From Eublepharis macularius (lineage: Eukaryota > Chordata > Lepidosauria > Squamata > Eublepharidae), in the NCBI RefSeq assembly GCF_028583425.1, contig NC_072790.1, forward strand, positions 155,056,397-155,120,396: a DNA stretch of 64,000 bases. Direction: 5' to 3'. Numbering within the stretch: position 1 is the stretch's first letter; every line of letters begins with the position of its first letter. The notes beneath the pieces were generated by a model that was given only the letters and a program-made list of their open reading frames with translations, had not been told where the DNA came from and made no database searches. The translations under genes and the position numbers were made by a program. Below, one piece after another: positions 33,338 through 44,246 of this stretch.

Positions 33338-35097
33338 ATAGAAACTCTAGAAACCCTGCTGGCCAATTTCCAATGTCATAAATGGGAATTGAGAAATGAG
33401 AATTTACTGCCTCTAATTTTCTGTACTTTTCAGCACTAATTTGCAGACTTAGCTCTGCTTAATAGGATTCCTTTTAAAGTGAACATATTGTTTAAAAATA
33501 TTTTCTTGTGTACACACAACTTACCTTCAGTAACACAGTGAAGATCTTTGTGGTGGCAGCTGCTGCCATAGCAATGTTTATTTTTGAATCTGTTCTGCCA
33601 ACCAGATCTCTAATGGCCAATCAGAAGCCTTTCTGGGCAACAGTTCTACCTGGCCCCACCCACTTTCTAGAAACACTTGATGGGCACCAGGAAAGTTATT
33701 GGTAGGTACCATAGCATCTCCAGACATCATGTTGGGGACCCCTAGATTAGGCTAAGAGGAGTAAATCCTTGAATACCAACAGCCAGTGGACACAGTCATA
33801 TCCATCCATGCAATTTTGTGTATAGTACACAAATATGTGAAGCACCTAGAAAAAGAACATGGTCTAAGAATGCACAATGGCTAAAACAAGACCAAAGCTC
33901 AGGGTTGGATTACACATCTTTCAGTAATGCATACCTTGGCAGTAGTTCCAGTTTGCTAGGAAAATGAATACCATAGGTTTCATTTAAGTGCATTTAAAGA
34001 TTTCTACAGTCTTGACAGTTAAGAGACATCTGTTAGTTCATCATTTGACTTTTCACACAAAAGCAGATTTGCAGCTATTCAGAGATGGCTGATTCAGATC
34101 AGTGACACTCCATCACAGAATTTTTAATGCAGCACTCCTTTATTCAATTTAATTGTAGAAGACTTCATGCGACAACAACTGTTACGTTAGATGGTGACCC
34201 CTGATGTTTCCCAGCAACATCAGAAATACAAGCACAAGTTCAGTCTTAGGGCTTTCTGTTTCTTACCCTCAATGCATCTTTTCTGCAAGGCACCATCACC
34301 TTCTTACAATACAAAATACATTTTATTTTATAGGAAATCAAAGATAATTTTAGCAGAATGAACAGACAAAACATATTCATTCTTAACTCTTCAGTTCATT
34401 TTTTCCAGTAGTAACACCACAATATTTCAAACTTTTTGTCTGACTTTTCTAGGCCCAGAGTTCAAACTCTTAAAAATGCAATTATGAGTCTCTTGTAGAA
34501 AATGAAGAAAGGGGAAAAAAACAACTGGTTGAAGCAAAAAGAATTCTTTGGGGCAGGCTGCTGTAAAGTATTTCTCATTTCAGCTTGCTTGCATCTTCAA
34601 CTTCTGTGCACATTTTTGTGGCTATTCTCATATCGCTGCCTCTTATTCTTGCCAAACAGGTGTTGACTTAGTCTCTTTGAAAGTTAAAACTCACTTAGAT
34701 GATTCAAGAGTCTTTCTAAGCCAACAAATGTTCAGTCAACAAATACCTATGATACAAGCACAATACCAGCTGCCGGCAAAAATCATCATGTAGACTAGAC
34801 ATTTACTTCTCATCACGTTTGCCAAGGTTCTCTTAGGAATGTCTGTCAATTTATAGGCTAGCAAAAGAGTGTCTTAAAATACAAAGACAGCAGATCACAC
34901 ATTAAAAATGTTGAAGGAACCATACTTTAAGATGCATAACTTATAGATAAAAACAGATCAAGATAGCTCGCAATTCCAGTTCTTTTCAACAGATCTAACT
35001 CCACATTCACTTTGCAAAAAACAAAAAACACCTCAGATATAGTACAATATAATTTTTTCTCAGTAACATTAGGTGGACCACACTAGTTCAGTACGTC
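33338..35097. other. Intergenic, no gene; one old repeat fragment
   Basis: 33540-33750 has the look of an old dispersed repeat (ends CATGTTGGGGACCCCTAG). The remainder is AT-rich and unique. Part could be an extended 3' UTR of MAP1LC3C, but no evidence decides this. Confidence 0.35.
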
Positions 35098-35336
35098 TTA
35101 ATTAAATTTATTTAGATATTTAGACTCCACATGTCCCTAATGAGGACTCAAAGAGGCTTAAAACATAGTTCTCCCTTCCTTCAATTTATCCTCACAGAGA
35201 GGCTGTGTGTGAGGTCGGTTGGGCACAGGGTGTGACTGGCCTAAGGTTACCCAGCATGCTTCACGGCAGAGTGAGAATTCAAATCTGGGTCTCTCAGATC
35301 CTAGTCTGACACTCTAACCACTACACCATACTGGTA
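35098..35336 (-). mobile_element. tRNA-derived SINE (minus strand)
   Basis: Minus strand: TATGGTGTAGTGGTTAGAGT (A box), then GATTTGAATTCTCACTCTGC (B box). The body runs to a tail AAATATCTAAATAAATT. It is related to the fragments at 38820 and 52745. Confidence 0.7.
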
Positions 35337-35457
35337 TAGTTTATATAGAAACATTGCCTTATACTATTTTTCAGAACTAGCCATCTAGTAAACCAAATTG
35401 CATATCTTGCCAAGGTAGAATTTATCTATGCAACACAATGAACACCTATTAAAATAA

Positions 35458-35574
35458 GGTCTTTGGAATGTAACAAACCACATGACTGGGAGTATGTATC
35501 ACAGGCTTTGGGAAGGATAAGGCTTTGTGGCTGAACACACTCCAAGTCATGTGGTTTGTTACATTCCAAAGACC
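35458..35574. repeat. Perfect 30-bp inverted repeat, likely hairpin or MITE
   Basis: Arms 35458-35487 and 35545-35574 are exact inverse complements, and complementarity continues inward imperfectly for about 15 bp, leaving a loop of about 30 nt. The arms begin GGTCTTTGGAATGTAAC. Confidence 0.8.
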
Positions 35575-36534
35575 TGAACTTTAGTTGCATATTTTTGCCA
35601 ACTAAGGTGCTAGCACCATTGAAGAACAGCCACCTTAAGCTTGATGTTGGTGCAATGGACTCACTTTATCAGCAAGGATTAGGCTAAGCAATTTTCAATC
35701 CCCTTGCACTATGCAATGTGAACTATGAAAGAAACACTTTTGACAAGACTCATTTTTATAACGTAATCTTATCATCAACAGGAGTCAAAGTTAAAAGGCT
35801 CCACTGAACCCCACAGTAGAGTTCAAAAGGCAACACTCAGTCGCAGGATAAAAGTCCTTCTATAGCCATAGGAACTGCTGCTTCTGTGCTAAGGTTAGAA
35901 ACCCTCAATTTAAACAGTTGCAAGATACCATGTAACTATTTGCATTCTGACCTCACTCCTATCTAGGGAGCTGTACCCTTAGCATTCCTGACCCGACCTT
36001 GAGTACTGACCATGTAGTGATCAGTATGCATTAATGCTTTCTGGAGAAGCCCATCACATGGCACAACATCGACCTCCTGTCTAAAACCAAGTTGCACATA
36101 AGACTCACCACTTGGCAATGTTAAGCCAAAAAACAAACTAACAAAACAAAACCACACCCTACTCTTGAGGAGTCTTCCTTCCAGAGGATGATAACAACTG
36201 ACTGAAAAGCCAACTATAGGTTCTCTGTTTTGCTGTGCTACAAAATTGAGTTTCCAAACAAGGAATGCTACACTAACCAGAATGTTTACCAGATCTTTAA
36301 TGTACACTGCAACATGGTTCTGTGGCAGTTTCCCATATTTACTCCCCCCCCCCAATCTTGAAATTCCTTTATTTGCATCTCACCGGTCTTCAACTTTATT
36401 AACAATTTAAAAAACAATTACATAATTTAAGGGCATTTTTAAAAGGAAGAAAACAAACCACCAAAGCATACCCCAACTATTTTCTTTTGGCACACAAGCA
36501 TCCATTCAAATACCCCCCCAAAATGCCCATGTCC

Positions 36535-36540
36535 TTTATT
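36535..36540 (-). promoter_or_regulatory. MAP1LC3C: Candidate MAP1LC3C poly(A) signal
   Basis: AATAAA on the minus strand, 160 bp past the stop codon. Another lies about 170 bp further at 36367-36372. Which one is used cannot be told. Confidence 0.4.
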
Positions 36541-36700
36541 TAGGATAGTTTATCACACCACTTGCTTCTTTCGCTGGGCCTTGCCAGCTCCTGGGCCATT
36601 AATCCTTCAGTACAGCCCACTTCAGAGCATCCTTTCTCTTCAAGTAACTTGCATGATTCACAATGCAGCTGCCTAGGCACAGCTGCCTCCCAAAGGACAC

Positions 36701-36911
36701 TTATGTTTTTAGGAGACATTCCTTACATTTCCCTTTGCCAGTGGCCAAGAAGTATCCAAACATCTCCTGGGAAGCGTAAGTCATGTATATAAATCCGTCT
36801 TCATCTTTGTAATCCTGGTATATTTCAGCCAGAGTCAGAGACATGCTGGCTAAACTCTTGTTGTTTACTAGCAGATAGAAAGCTTGCGTTGAACTCAGTC
36901 CCATCCTGCTT
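36701..36911 (-). CDS. MAP1LC3C: MAP1LC3C exon 4 (C-terminal ubiquitin-like half)
   Basis: MAP1LC3C is an ATG8-family protein that is conjugated to phosphatidylethanolamine on autophagosomes and binds cargo receptors. This exon encodes the last 69 residues. The acceptor (TATTAACTAG) precedes 36911, and the first base completes a split arginine codon. FYLLVNNKSLASMSLTLAEI and DYKDEDGFIYMTYASQEMFG are conserved ATG8 strands. The glycine ending MFG is the conjugation site, after which a protease of the ATG4 family must remove the tail of 17 residues (YFLATGKGKCKECLLKT). A long tail after the glycine is typical of LC3C as opposed to LC3A/B. Confidence 0.95.
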
Positions 36912-36972
36912 CTAGTTAATAAAAGACAGGCATTATTAAAATACAGAAATCTTTTCACATCATGCTGAATCA

Positions 36973-37600
36973 TGCTTGATCTGGGACAATTATGTTACTG
37001 TTCATAGGCGGGGGGGGAAACAAGACTCATTTACATCAGTAGAAACTCCACAACATTCTCAGTGTGAACTTACACTTTGCTTTTTGGATACTGGCAGTAG
37101 AAACTACCTAAGAGGCAAAATCTCTCATTCCTAGATGCAGCTTCGAGTTCCCATCTCACATCTACCATCCATGAGGCCAGAGGGAAAAGAGGAATAAGGC
37201 AGAAATGCTTCAATTATGCCTAGAATGAGACTATGAAGAGCCCCTCTCCCATGGTGATACCTCATTAGCACCCCCCCTTTAAATTATATTTTAACGTGTA
37301 TTGATTTTTAATTGTAGCAAGCATCTTTAAGAGCCAATTCATTTTGGCTGAAAGGCCAAGTTAAAATCCAGACAATAAATAAAATTCATGCACAGTGTAA
37401 ATATGCAGGCACTTGAATGGCCAGACTTTCCTTCAATAAATGCAGAAACAGCAGGTTGATCATTCCCAAGCACCCCTTCTGTGTATATTGTCAGAGAAAG
37501 CCACCATTCCATTCTAAGGACAAAATTCAGTCCTGATTGTAATATATCTCTTTTTTGCCATTTCCATACTAGCACTTCTGCCTTTAACACAAGAAGTGTT
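36973..37600. other. MAP1LC3C intron 3, distal part: no feature
   Basis: Intronic on the minus strand; nothing distinctive except short G and C runs. Confidence 0.4.
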
Positions 37601-37616
37601 TCGAGGTGTGGGATGA

Positions 37617-37895
37617 CTAGGAATAGTCAGACAATACCATTACCCCTGCAGCCCAAGCTCTGCTCATGACCTGAGTTCGATCCTTCCGGAAGCCGAGTTC
37701 AGGTAGCCGGCTTAAGATTGCCTCAGCCTTCCATCCTTCCAAAGTCAGTAAAATGAGTACCCAGTTTCCTGGGGGTAAAGTGTAGATGACTGGGGTAGGC
37801 AATGGCAAACCACCCCGTAACAGAAAGTCTGACAAGAAAACATTGTGATGTGACGTTCCCCCCATGGATCAGTGATGACTTGGCACTTGCATTAC
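37617..37895 (+). mobile_element. tRNA-derived SINE with conserved central domain (plus strand)
   Basis: B-box-like GAGTTCGATCC at 37675, a central segment CCTCAGCCTTCCATCCTTCC then GTAAAATGAGTACCCAG, and a 3' part GGCAATGGCAAACCACCCCG leading to GATGACTTGGCACTTGC, resembling a Bov-B-compatible tail. It lies in a MAP1LC3C intron. Confidence 0.7.
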
Positions 37896-38819
37896 CTTTT
37901 TACCATTACCCAAAGAAAGGGCAGGGGGATTAGCTGCAACATGAATAGGCGTGTAAATTGCCAGTCATTCACACAGGCTTTGGGATATTTGCGAGTTCAG
38001 AATAGCCAAATTAAAAACAGGAGGTATATTAAGATTTGATTAAACTGCCAAGAAGTTTACCTAGGCCAAAGGTGAAACACAGAAAACACATGATTAGGTC
38101 ATACAGCTCTACAATGTATTAGGGTCCCTTAGAACATGGGGCTACTTGGCAAGGACAACAGCACTATTGATTTCAAACATGGAAACAAATAGCCAGATGC
38201 CCTTTGATATATAAAATAGTGCAGGATTAAACCACACTACAAAGTGTTTTAGGCCTAATTTAACCTATTCTTGTTTCTTCCTAGGAAATTTTTACATCTA
38301 GAAAACTTACAGCTGCCATCCTAAGCAGAGTTAGGATGAGTTATTCTAAATCCATTGAAGTCAACGGGCATACTCTGGCTAGTATGGCACTGTTAAGTCT
38401 TCACAATTTTTTCTGCAGCATAGGTTGAACATTCATTGCATATTACACTGGTGCAAGACCAAAGAACTTTCTTAAATCAGTGACCCATGCCTCCCTCAAG
38501 AAGCTTGTCAAGTAGAAGATGATGCAGGGAGAATAATAATCACATCTCCTCACAGTTTTTGTTGTTGTTGTTAAAAGGCAGCAAAGGGAAGACAAAAGCA
38601 AATCTGAAAGCTTTAAAAAAAATTCCTCCCCTGAGCTGTTTTTCCAATCAAATCATTCACTAGAAGCTGTTGTCAGCCACATGGGGGGAACATTTCCCTA
38701 CACAAGGTAAGTAACATCTCTGAGAAGAGATGAAAGCTATTTGGACTAGAATTTAAACCCACACACCCTTGTCCTATTGACTGCTGTAATCTAAAACCTG
38801 CAGGATGATCAGATCAGAG

Positions 38820-39020
38820 AGTTAATGTAGATGCTGACTAGAGACACCTGGGTTCAAACTTTGTGCCCAGCCATGAAGTTTACTGATTGAAACCAGTTAC
38901 TATTTCTCAGCCTAAGCCTCCTCATAGGGTTCTTTGGAAGATAAAACGAGAGCAAGAAAATCTTCATATGCTACCCTGAATGCCTTAGAGGAATGGTGGC
39001 ATAAAATTATTATAAACCAA
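38820..39020 (+). mobile_element. Degraded tRNA-SINE (plus strand)
   Basis: CCTGGGTTCAAACTTTGTGC (B box), GCCATGAAGTTTACTGATTG and TAGGGTTCTTTGGAAGATAA follow the same plan as 52745-52935. The head is lost. Confidence 0.45.
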
Positions 39021-39724
39021 TCTTCCAGTGTCTTGTCTAGTTGGCCATCTCATCTAGCTGGCTCTCAGAGTGTTATTTTATTCTCAAAGTAATAGGTTAA
39101 GTGGCCAGATAGCTACTTGGGTAAGACTATTCAAAAAATTTATGCCACAGATAAAACACACACATGTCATACAAGTATATTTGCCAAGGAGCCATGATTT
39201 GCTACAACTCTGAAAGCATACTACATGGCAAAGCCAGTTTCGCCATTGCATTGTGTGTGAAATGGCCCAAACTCACTGTGGAACAAGTCTGGATTCAAAC
39301 TGGGCATTCCAATAGCGATACCATATCTGCTTCCTCTGAGCTACGAAGATATTGTAAGCCAATTCCAGCGCAGATTAGATCCCATGGCCCACATTAGCAA
39401 ATTTATGACATCAGTGGAAAGATTTGGGGGTAGGAGAAAGACCTAACCAGCAGAAGTCACCATCATTTCCATAATGTCACAGATCTACCTATAACTAAAG
39501 TATCTGTGTAATCTTAAAACACATTGCAGATATAGAAAAGCAGGAAGACTGTGCAAGGTTAACCCCTCCCCCACAAGTGGGGAAAAAGTAGTAAGTGACA
39601 TTGCAGCAAACACATACTTAGCCTTAAAAAAACCCTTAATGCTAGTGGTAGAACAATAGCAGGATGATTGCTGTGATGAGATATACAATTCTAAAACAAG
39701 GACACTGCTGCATGTCTAAACAGG

Positions 39725-40046
39725 CAGGGCTTTTTTTCTTGGAAAAGAGGTGGTGGAACTCAGTGGTGGAACTCAGGACCACACAATGATGTCACTTTGG
39801 GTCAGCTGGAAGGGGGGAGTTTTTTAAAATTTAAATCACCCTTGGTGAAAATGATCACATGGCCGGTGGCCACGCCCCGTCTCCAGACATAGGGGAGTTT
39901 AGATTGCCTTCCACACTGCACGGCATGGAGGGCAATCTAAACTCCCCTCTGTCTGGAGATCAGGGGGCGGGGCCACCGGCCATGTGACCATTTTCATGAG
40001 GTGCTGGAACTCTGTTCCACTGCGTTCCTGCTGAAAAAAAGCCCTG
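39725..40046. mobile_element. hAT MITE, 322 bp, with perfect 8-bp target duplication
   Basis: Ends CAGGGCTTTTTTTCTTGG and the inverse of CAGGGCTTTTTTTCAGCAGG. Flanking TAAACAGG at 39717-39724 and 40047-40054 is identical. The interior is itself a long inverted repeat around the motif GGCAATCTAAACTCCCCT, so the whole element can fold as a hairpin. Inside a MAP1LC3C intron. Confidence 0.92.
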
Positions 40047-40861
40047 TAAACAGGTATCAATTTTCATGGCATGGAACCTGGAAGTATAGTGCTTGCTGTG
40101 GACAGGATACTGGATATTGTGCCTACTGTGCCAACTATTCACAGTCACAATTCATGAAATGCAATGTTATGCTGGATTAAGAGAATCTACTCCATTGTTC
40201 ACTTTGTTTTGAAAAGACTGCAGACTGAAAAGGTAAACAATGATGGGCTAGCCAGTTTGCTTAGGATCAAGAGCAGATTTTTGAAACGCAGCACATTTTC
40301 TAAAAAGAGGTTATAGCTCAGAGCCACTTCAGAGGGCAATTAATGGCCAAACAGGCAGGCCTGTAGTCAGAAAATAGATACAATCCTGGTAATGAAGAAA
40401 CTGGCAGGAAGAAGCATGGTGTATATGTCTTTATTCTTTTATTTAAATTTACAGAATGCTTCCCAGTAGAAACTCTACAAGAATTTCTTAATACTTTGAC
40501 CGTCATTGCAGATTTCAGGCTATGATGGAACATTTGGAGGAAGTATAAAAAGAAGGAATGCAAAATTTCACTGAGCTCCATCATTAACATCTGTACAAGA
40601 TATTCTGACCTTGAAGAACTGCTGCTAATCAGATATATAAATGGGCTGACTTCCTAATGCAGCTCCTCATTTCCCCTCAGAAGGGAGTTGGGGCACAAAA
40701 GCTGGCAACAGGCACTAGGTTTATAGAACTCTCGTGAATGTTTGGACCTAGTTCTATAGGCCCCCAAAGTATTTGTATCTTTGTTTCTTGAGCAGATCCC
40801 TCTCCAAAGTTTGAATTTCAAGATGAGATTAAAAAGTAGTTTGAAATATAGTGTGGGACTT

Positions 40862-40899
40862 AGTAGTAGTAATAATAATAATAATAATAATAATAAAAT
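40862..40899 (+). repeat. (TAA)n/(TAG)n microsatellite
   Basis: About 12 trinucleotide units, TAG grading into TAA. Confidence 0.9.
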
Positions 40900-41261
40900 T
40901 TACAGGGCATGCCAAAAGGAAATCTTCAGATCTAGGCATAGAATTAAGGTGTGACCAGATGGGGAATGAATGGAATAATTTCATACTCTTGGGGGACCAC
41001 ACCCCATAATTTACAGGTTTTATATAAACCTTGAGTGCTAATGCATCCCTAAAGAAACATCTTTATTCTTAAAATAGAGATGGGGATATATTAATCCACC
41101 TTGGATTTCTCCTACAAACAAAAAGGAATAATTTGCAGAAAGATTCCAATAATAGAGTGTCATCAAAAACACGAGAAAAATAAGTCAGTCAAATAAGTCA
41201 GCACCACAGGAAGGTGCTTCATAACATAGCAGAAAACACTAACATGATTAACTGCCTATCA

Positions 41262-41411
<150 letters not shown>

Positions 41412-41528
41412 CTAAGAACAGAATATACTGCACAGCACTTTTAGTGCTAAAGAACAAAGTTTCATTTTAGAGAAAACATGCAACCATCAATAATTAGCAA
41501 ACAAAGGGAATAGAAAATATATACTTAC

Positions 41529-41584
41529 AGGGATTTTTGTAGGGAATTTCCCCCGAATGCCTATAACTTCTTCCATTCTGCTTG
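41529..41584 (-). CDS. MAP1LC3C: MAP1LC3C exon 2
   Basis: A 56-nt exon with acceptor TTTTGGTCAG and donor GTAAGT. It completes an alanine codon from exon 1 and adds SRMEEVIGIRGKFPTKIP, the second N-terminal helix and first ubiquitin-fold strand of LC3C. The exon boundaries match those of the vertebrate LC3 family. Confidence 0.93.
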
Positions 41585-41800
41585 CTGACCAAAAGAAAAG
41601 AAAGGATCAGACATCTACTTTCCTTACTGCCCAACACTGCAAGCCATACAGAACTTACTAGGAAGCATATTCAAATCATTGAGGACGGGAAATGTGAAGC
41701 CTGTAATGTGTCCAACAGTGCAATCCTATGCAGATCTATTCTAGTCTAAGCTCACGGCTGGCTTGAACTAGAGTCTCTCTGAATAGGTTTGCAGTATAAA

Positions 41801-42013
41801 TCAGCCCTGACCTGTATGAATCAGGCTAGCCAGATCTCATTAGATCTCTGAAGCTAAGTACAGTTGGCCCTGGTTAGCACACCACCAAGAAAACCCAGGG
41901 CTGCTAATGCATAGGCAAGCAATGGCTAACCACCTGTGAATGGCTGTTGCCTTGGAAAAGCTATGGGGTTGACCTAAGTCAGCTTCAACTTGATAGCACT
42001 GTCCACCACCACA
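41801..42013 (+). mobile_element. 5S-rRNA-derived SINE (SINE3 type)
   Basis: The head is a degraded 5S rRNA: CCAGATCTCATTAGATCTCTG, GAAGCTAAGTACAGTTGG and CCCTGGTTAGCA correspond to the 5S internal promoter region. The body has GGGCTGCTAATGCATAGGCA, and the end AGTCAGCTTCAACTTGATAG resembles the Bov-B 3' end. It lies between exons 1 and 2 of MAP1LC3C. Confidence 0.8.
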
Positions 42014-42222
42014 TAAATCAGAAGTCCCATTGGCTAAATGTGCCTAGTCTACACCTTGAGGGTGCAATCCTATCAAATCTAGGATTAGAGTTTACTACTC
42101 CAATCCCAAAAACAGCTATTACAGGGTAAATACCATTGATTTCAATAGTGCTTACTTCCAAATCTCACTCTTAAGTGTAGCATTTTGCAGCTTTTAAATA
42201 GAAAAAACACCGAATAACTTAC

Positions 42223-42295
42223 CCAAACTCTTTCTTTGTTTAAAAGGTCTGATAGAGTTGCAAGTATGTATCGGATGCATCTTTCCCTGTTGCAT
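42223..42295 (-). CDS. MAP1LC3C: MAP1LC3C exon 1 with start codon
   Basis: The first ATG (42295) gives MQQGKMHPIHTCNSIRPFKQ and then RKSL, followed by a GTAAGT donor. The basic segment RPFKQRKSLA is the conserved LC3C N-terminal helix. A second in-frame ATG at 42280 would give an N-terminus of the same length as human LC3C and place the conjugation glycine at residue 126, its human position; the first ATG gives residue 131. Both ATGs have A at -3. Scanning favours the first, conservation the second. The full protein is 148 or 143 residues. Confidence 0.9.
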
Positions 42296-42339
42296 TTTCA
42301 CTCCAACCCCTCAGCTTCTTGCAAGTACAAATCTTGGAG

Positions 42340-42480
42340 CCCAGCAACTGCCCTAAACCGCGGGGCCCTCTTATAAAGACTTGGTAGTTACGTCAGCCGC
42401 GCTCCTTGCCCTGCCCTCCTCGCGTAATAAGGGGCAGGGTCGCTGCGGATGGAGCAATGCGGGCAACGGCTGTGCTGGAA
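42340..42480 (-). promoter_or_regulatory. MAP1LC3C: MAP1LC3C core promoter, TATA-like and CpG-rich
   Basis: On the minus strand TTTATAAGAGG (about 42368-42377) lies about 80 bp upstream of the ATG, placing a start site near 42345 and a 5' UTR of about 50 nt. Upstream sequence to about 42500 is rich in CpG compared with the surroundings. Start site inferred. Confidence 0.55.
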
Positions 42481-42989
42481 GGGATCGTGCCGTCCTCGCA
42501 GCAAGTCAGCTGTCACAAAGACGCGCGTGCACCCTCACCCTGTTTTCACTTCATCGCGAAGAAGGAGTCTGGTGATATGGAATATCACTTCATTTGCTTC
42601 AAGCGTTGGAGATTTTTAATCTGAGACAAGAATCTGACCTAGCGTCTGTCTCCTTTTGAAATTCTCTGTCTCTTGCTTCCTTGGAAAGCGTTCCGTTCAA
42701 ACGCTTTGCAACGACCTGTGGAGCCGTTTCGCGTTAACTCGAGCAGCAGCCCTATTGCAATTGGTAGGGTTTGATTGCAGGGAAGCCTGCCGCAGGACTA
42801 GTGTGGACCAATTGCCCCCTGCAGTTAACCTAGATTTAGAAAAAGTGTTTGAGGGTTTTTTCCCCCGTTTGGCCGCTGCGCCCTTGCTTGCAGGTAGAGT
42901 TACCTGTTTATTACTCCAGACAATAGAAACATTTCAACACTGTAACCGAGCATTTTTTCGGACAGGGTAAAAGCCGGAACGAGACGGAA
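42481..42989. other. MAP1LC3C upstream flank
   Basis: Moderately GC-rich single-copy sequence between the promoter and the satellite. Frames of 64-104 codons on the plus strand have no recognisable product. Confidence 0.4.
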
Positions 42990-43733
42990 CAGGCCTGAAC
43001 GGGCACTAAAGAAATGCCAGTGCCACAAAAAAGAGGGGGATGTGTTAGAGACACTCCAGAACAATATTTTAGAAATGAAAACTCTGGACTGCCCCGCTTT
43101 TATTAATCCGTTTCATGCAAAAAAGCTCCCGGAACAGCACAAAACAGCCCGGAACGGGCACTAAAGAAACGCCAGTGCCACAAAAAACAGTGGGATGTGT
43201 TACAGACACTCCAGAACTATATTTTAGAAATGAAAACTCTGGACTGCCCCGCTTTTATTAACCCGTTCCATGCCAAAAAGCTCCCGGAACAGCACAAAAC
43301 AGCCCGGAACGGGCACTAAAGAAACGCCAGTGCCACAAAAAAGAGGGGGATGTGTTAGAGACACTCCAGAACTATATTTTAGAAATGAAAACTCTGGACT
43401 GCCCCGCTTTTATTAACCCGTTCCATGCAAAAAAGCTCCCGGAACAGCACAAAACAGCCCGGAACGGGCACTAAAGAAATGCCAGTGCCACAAAAAACAG
43501 TGGGATGTGTTACAGACACTCCAGAACTATATTTTAGAAATGAAAACTCTGGACTGCCCCGCTTTTATTAACCCGTTCCATGCCAAAAAGCTCCCGGAAC
43601 AGCACAAAACGGCCCAGAACGGGCACTAAAGAAAGGCCAGTGCCACAAAAAACAGCGGGATGTGTTAGAGACACTCCGGAACAATATTTTAGAAATGAAA
43701 ACTCTGGACTGCCCCGCTTTTATTAACCCGTTC
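42990..43733 (+). repeat. 155-bp satellite, first block (about 5 units)
   Basis: The TGTGTTA landmark recurs at 43041, 43196, 43351, 43506 and 43661, a period of exactly 155 bp. Units differ by only a few bases. Each unit has an inverted pair CCCGTTCC...GGAACGGG and an additional CCCGGAAC. The first unit is degenerate at its left edge (about 42963-43010). The provirus at 43734 interrupts the array. Confidence 0.95.
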
Positions 43734-44153
43734 TGTAGGCTGGAGTAGGCATGCCACACAGCCTCCATTAATTGCTCTTTTACATTTCTACGTTCCTGAT
43801 CTCCTGGTCAGTTGGCATGCCACACGGGAAGACTCAGGGAGTAGTTTAAATGTGTAACAATAAGTCTCTCACCATTCACAGAGCACAATACTCTCATACA
43901 CTCTAAGTAACATTCTTCTATGCTCAGAAGCTCATGATGTACCTTTCATTCTGTTATACTTCCTAGATAAGACAAAAGTCTGAACACAGCAATATTGTGC
44001 TTCGTTGGCTGAGAATGGAATGTGTAACTTGTAACTGTTGTAATAGCCATATTTGGGCATCCAGGAGTTCCTGAATACAAGTTAATAAAACTCTCGCCTC
44101 CATTTTGGAGGGACAGACTTTGCATCCAGACCTTGTCTCGTGTCGTTCCTACA
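43734..44153 (+). repeat. 5' LTR, 420 bp
   Basis: Starts TGTAGGCTGG and ends GTTCCTACA, with TG...CA termini. An AATAAA poly(A) signal at 44084-44089 sets the R region to its right, with U5 to 44153. I see no clear TATA box. It reads as identical to the 3' LTR over its full length. Confidence 0.95.
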
Positions 44154-44155
44154 TC

Positions 44156-44173
44156 TGGCGCCCGAACAGCCAG
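44156..44173 (+). promoter_or_regulatory. Primer-binding site, tRNA-Lys type
   Basis: TGGCGCCCGAACAG begins two bases after the LTR and fits the first 14 bases of a lysine-tRNA (Lys3-type) primer site. The expected next bases appear only after a 4-base insertion (CCAG), an unusual break in the site. Confidence 0.8.
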
Positions 44174-44246
44174 GGACCCTCCCCCATCTACCAGCGCCTG
44201 GAATAGGCCCCATATCGAGTGCACTCCCATTCTTCAACTGGTAAGC

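Noticed and set aside
41801-42013. 5S rRNA gene
   Set aside because: Only a diverged 5S-like head, followed by a SINE body and Bov-B-like end. It is a retroposon.
42990-43733. CRISPR-like regular array
   Set aside because: Units are contiguous 155-bp tandem copies without unique spacers, in a vertebrate genome. This is a satellite.
42990-43733. CENP-B box in the satellite unit
   Set aside because: The CCCGTTCC and CCCGGAAC segments do not match the 17-bp box pattern at the required positions, so a centromeric role is not claimed.
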